Positions 12,993-13,648 of a stretch of 13,648 nucleotides of DNA are shown piece by piece. The first letter of the stretch is position 1. The number at the start of each line of letters is the position of its first letter. The DNA comes from Alphaproteobacteria bacterium (GTDB lineage Bacteria > Pseudomonadota > Alphaproteobacteria > Sphingomonadales > Sphingomonadaceae): the NCBI GenBank assembly GCA_016650315.1, contig JAENVZ010000301.1:1-13648 (forward strand). Direction: 5' to 3'. The position numbers and the translations under genes were made by a program. The notes beneath the pieces were generated by a model, which worked only from the letters and a program-made list of their open reading frames with translations, was not told the DNA's origin and did no database searches.

Positions 12993-13648
12993 CTTGCGGC
13001 TATGCAGCTTCTGGCCTTCCTGCCGCAACAATTCGCAGGTTTCGATACCGACGCGCAAATGTCCGGCAATGGCCTCTTCATAGAAACGATTGGCCTGTCC
13101 CGGCAATTTCAGTTCGCCGTGGATCGGTTTGTCCGATACGCACAGCAAGGTGCCGTAAGGGACACGGAAGCGATAACCCTGAGCCGCGATGGTGGCGCTT
13201 TCCATGTCGATACCGACCGCGCGCGACAGGCTGAACCGCAGGGCCGATTTGGAATAGCGCAATTCCCAGTTGCGATCGTCGGTGGTTACGATCGTACCGG
13301 TGCGCAGCCGCCGCTTGAATTCCTCTGCCGTGCCGCCCAGCACCATTTCCGCCGCCTTTGCCATGGCAAGCTGCACTTCAGCGATGGCGGGCACGGGAAT
13401 TTCGGGCGGCAACAGTTCGTCCAGCACATGATCATCGCGCAGGTAAGCGTGCGCCAATACATAGTCGCCAATCCGCTGACTGGGGCGAAGGCCGCCGCAA
13501 TGGCCGATCATCAGCCACGCCTCCGGTCGCACGACTGCCAGATGGTCCGTGATCGTTTTGGCATTGGATGGTCCAACGCCGATATTGACGAGGGTAATGC
13601 CGCTGCGGTCCGGCGCCATCAGGTGATAGGCAGGCATCTGGTGCTTGC
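12960..13648 (-). CDS. amn: AMP nucleosidase, C-terminal part, runs off right edge
   Basis: About 229 C-terminal codons of a normally 480-490 residue enzyme that splits AMP into adenine and ribose 5-phosphate. The visible part is the phosphorylase-like catalytic domain, with segments well conserved in Amn: LVNIGVGPSNAKTITDHLAV, WLMIGHCGGLRPSQRIGDYV, AYLRDDHVLD, GIDMESATIAAQGYRFRVPY and CVSDKPIHGELKLPGQANRF. The SDKP aspartate should be the catalytic acid and DMES contacts ribose, by family knowledge. The 5' part with the regulatory N-terminal domain lies outside the window. The last 33 bp overlap the end of the diguanylate cyclase gene on the other strand; no terminator hairpin is visible between them. 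Confidence 0.93.
   Translation of the reverse strand, partial: KHQMPAYHLMAPDRSGITLVNIGVGPSNAKTITDHLAVVRPEAWLMIGHCGGLRPSQRIGDYVLAHAYLRDDHVLDELLPPEIPVPAIAEVQLAMAKAAEMVLGGTAEEFKRRLRTGTIVTTDDRNWELRYSKSALRFSLSRAVGIDMESATIAAQGYRFRVPYGTLLCVSDKPIHGELKLPGQANRFYEEAIAGHLRVGIETCELLRQEGQKLHSRKLRAFNEPPFR

Noticed and set aside
1..13648. Search by eye for CRISPR arrays, IS transposases, phage genes, toxin-antitoxin pairs and rRNA
   Set aside because: No regularly spaced direct repeats, transposase or integrase motifs, or rRNA-like segments were seen. The XRE/DUF6456 pair is divergent and lacks toxin features, so it is not called a toxin-antitoxin system.

Overview
The window looks like a chromosomal stretch from an alphaproteobacterium, most likely a sphingomonad (Sphingobium/Sphingomonas-like). 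The grounds are moderately high GC by eye, a rlpA-dacC-tmk-holB gene order familiar from Alphaproteobacteria, a DUF6456 gene beside a small XRE regulator, and an intergenic palindromic repeat of a sphingomonad style. The taxonomic call is inference from gene content, not from a database search.

Region 1 (1-3559, minus strand): an efflux-type operon transcribed right to left. It holds an HlyD/YbhG-like membrane fusion protein, an RbbA/YbhF-like ATPase with two ABC domains, and the first 66 codons of a YbhS/YhhJ-like ABC-2 permease that runs off the left edge. The ATPase and permease overlap by ATGA. Upstream on the same strand is a small SH3-like lipoprotein gene. Between them lies an open frame that ends in ATGA on the hlyD start and may be the tail of a lost regulator.

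Region 2 (3560-5578): a divergent intergenic region, then two genes on the plus strand joined by a GTGA overlap and a strong Shine-Dalgarno. The first is a membrane-anchored protein with an N-terminal zinc ribbon; the second is a small PAS_5-like protein. Next come a tRNA-Ser(UGA) gene on the minus strand, with encoded CCA, and a roughly 210-base spacer.

Region 3 (5579-10323, plus strand): a tight five-gene cluster. It encodes an MltB-type lytic transglycosylase, an RlpA lipoprotein with DPBB and SPOR domains, a DacC-type D-Ala-D-Ala carboxypeptidase, thymidylate kinase and the DNA polymerase III delta' subunit. Three of the four junctions overlap. It links peptidoglycan remodelling at the septum with dTTP supply and the clamp loader.

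Region 4 (10324-11675): a palindromic, MITE-like element of about 200 bp with 24-bp imperfect terminal inverted repeats and two compensatory hairpins. It sits exactly at the 3' end of an XRE-family regulator gene (minus strand). The regulator is divergent from a DUF6456 gene, and the short region between them carries two perfect palindromes that could be operators.

Region 5 (11676-13648): a membrane-bound diguanylate cyclase (GGDEF with I-site) that overlaps, tail to tail by 33 bp, the 3' half of an AMP nucleosidase gene (amn) running off the right edge.

I see no IS transposase, phage gene, CRISPR array or rRNA. The parts least explained by known families are the zinc ribbon/PAS pair, the XRE/DUF6456 divergon with its palindromes, and the composite palindromic repeat.
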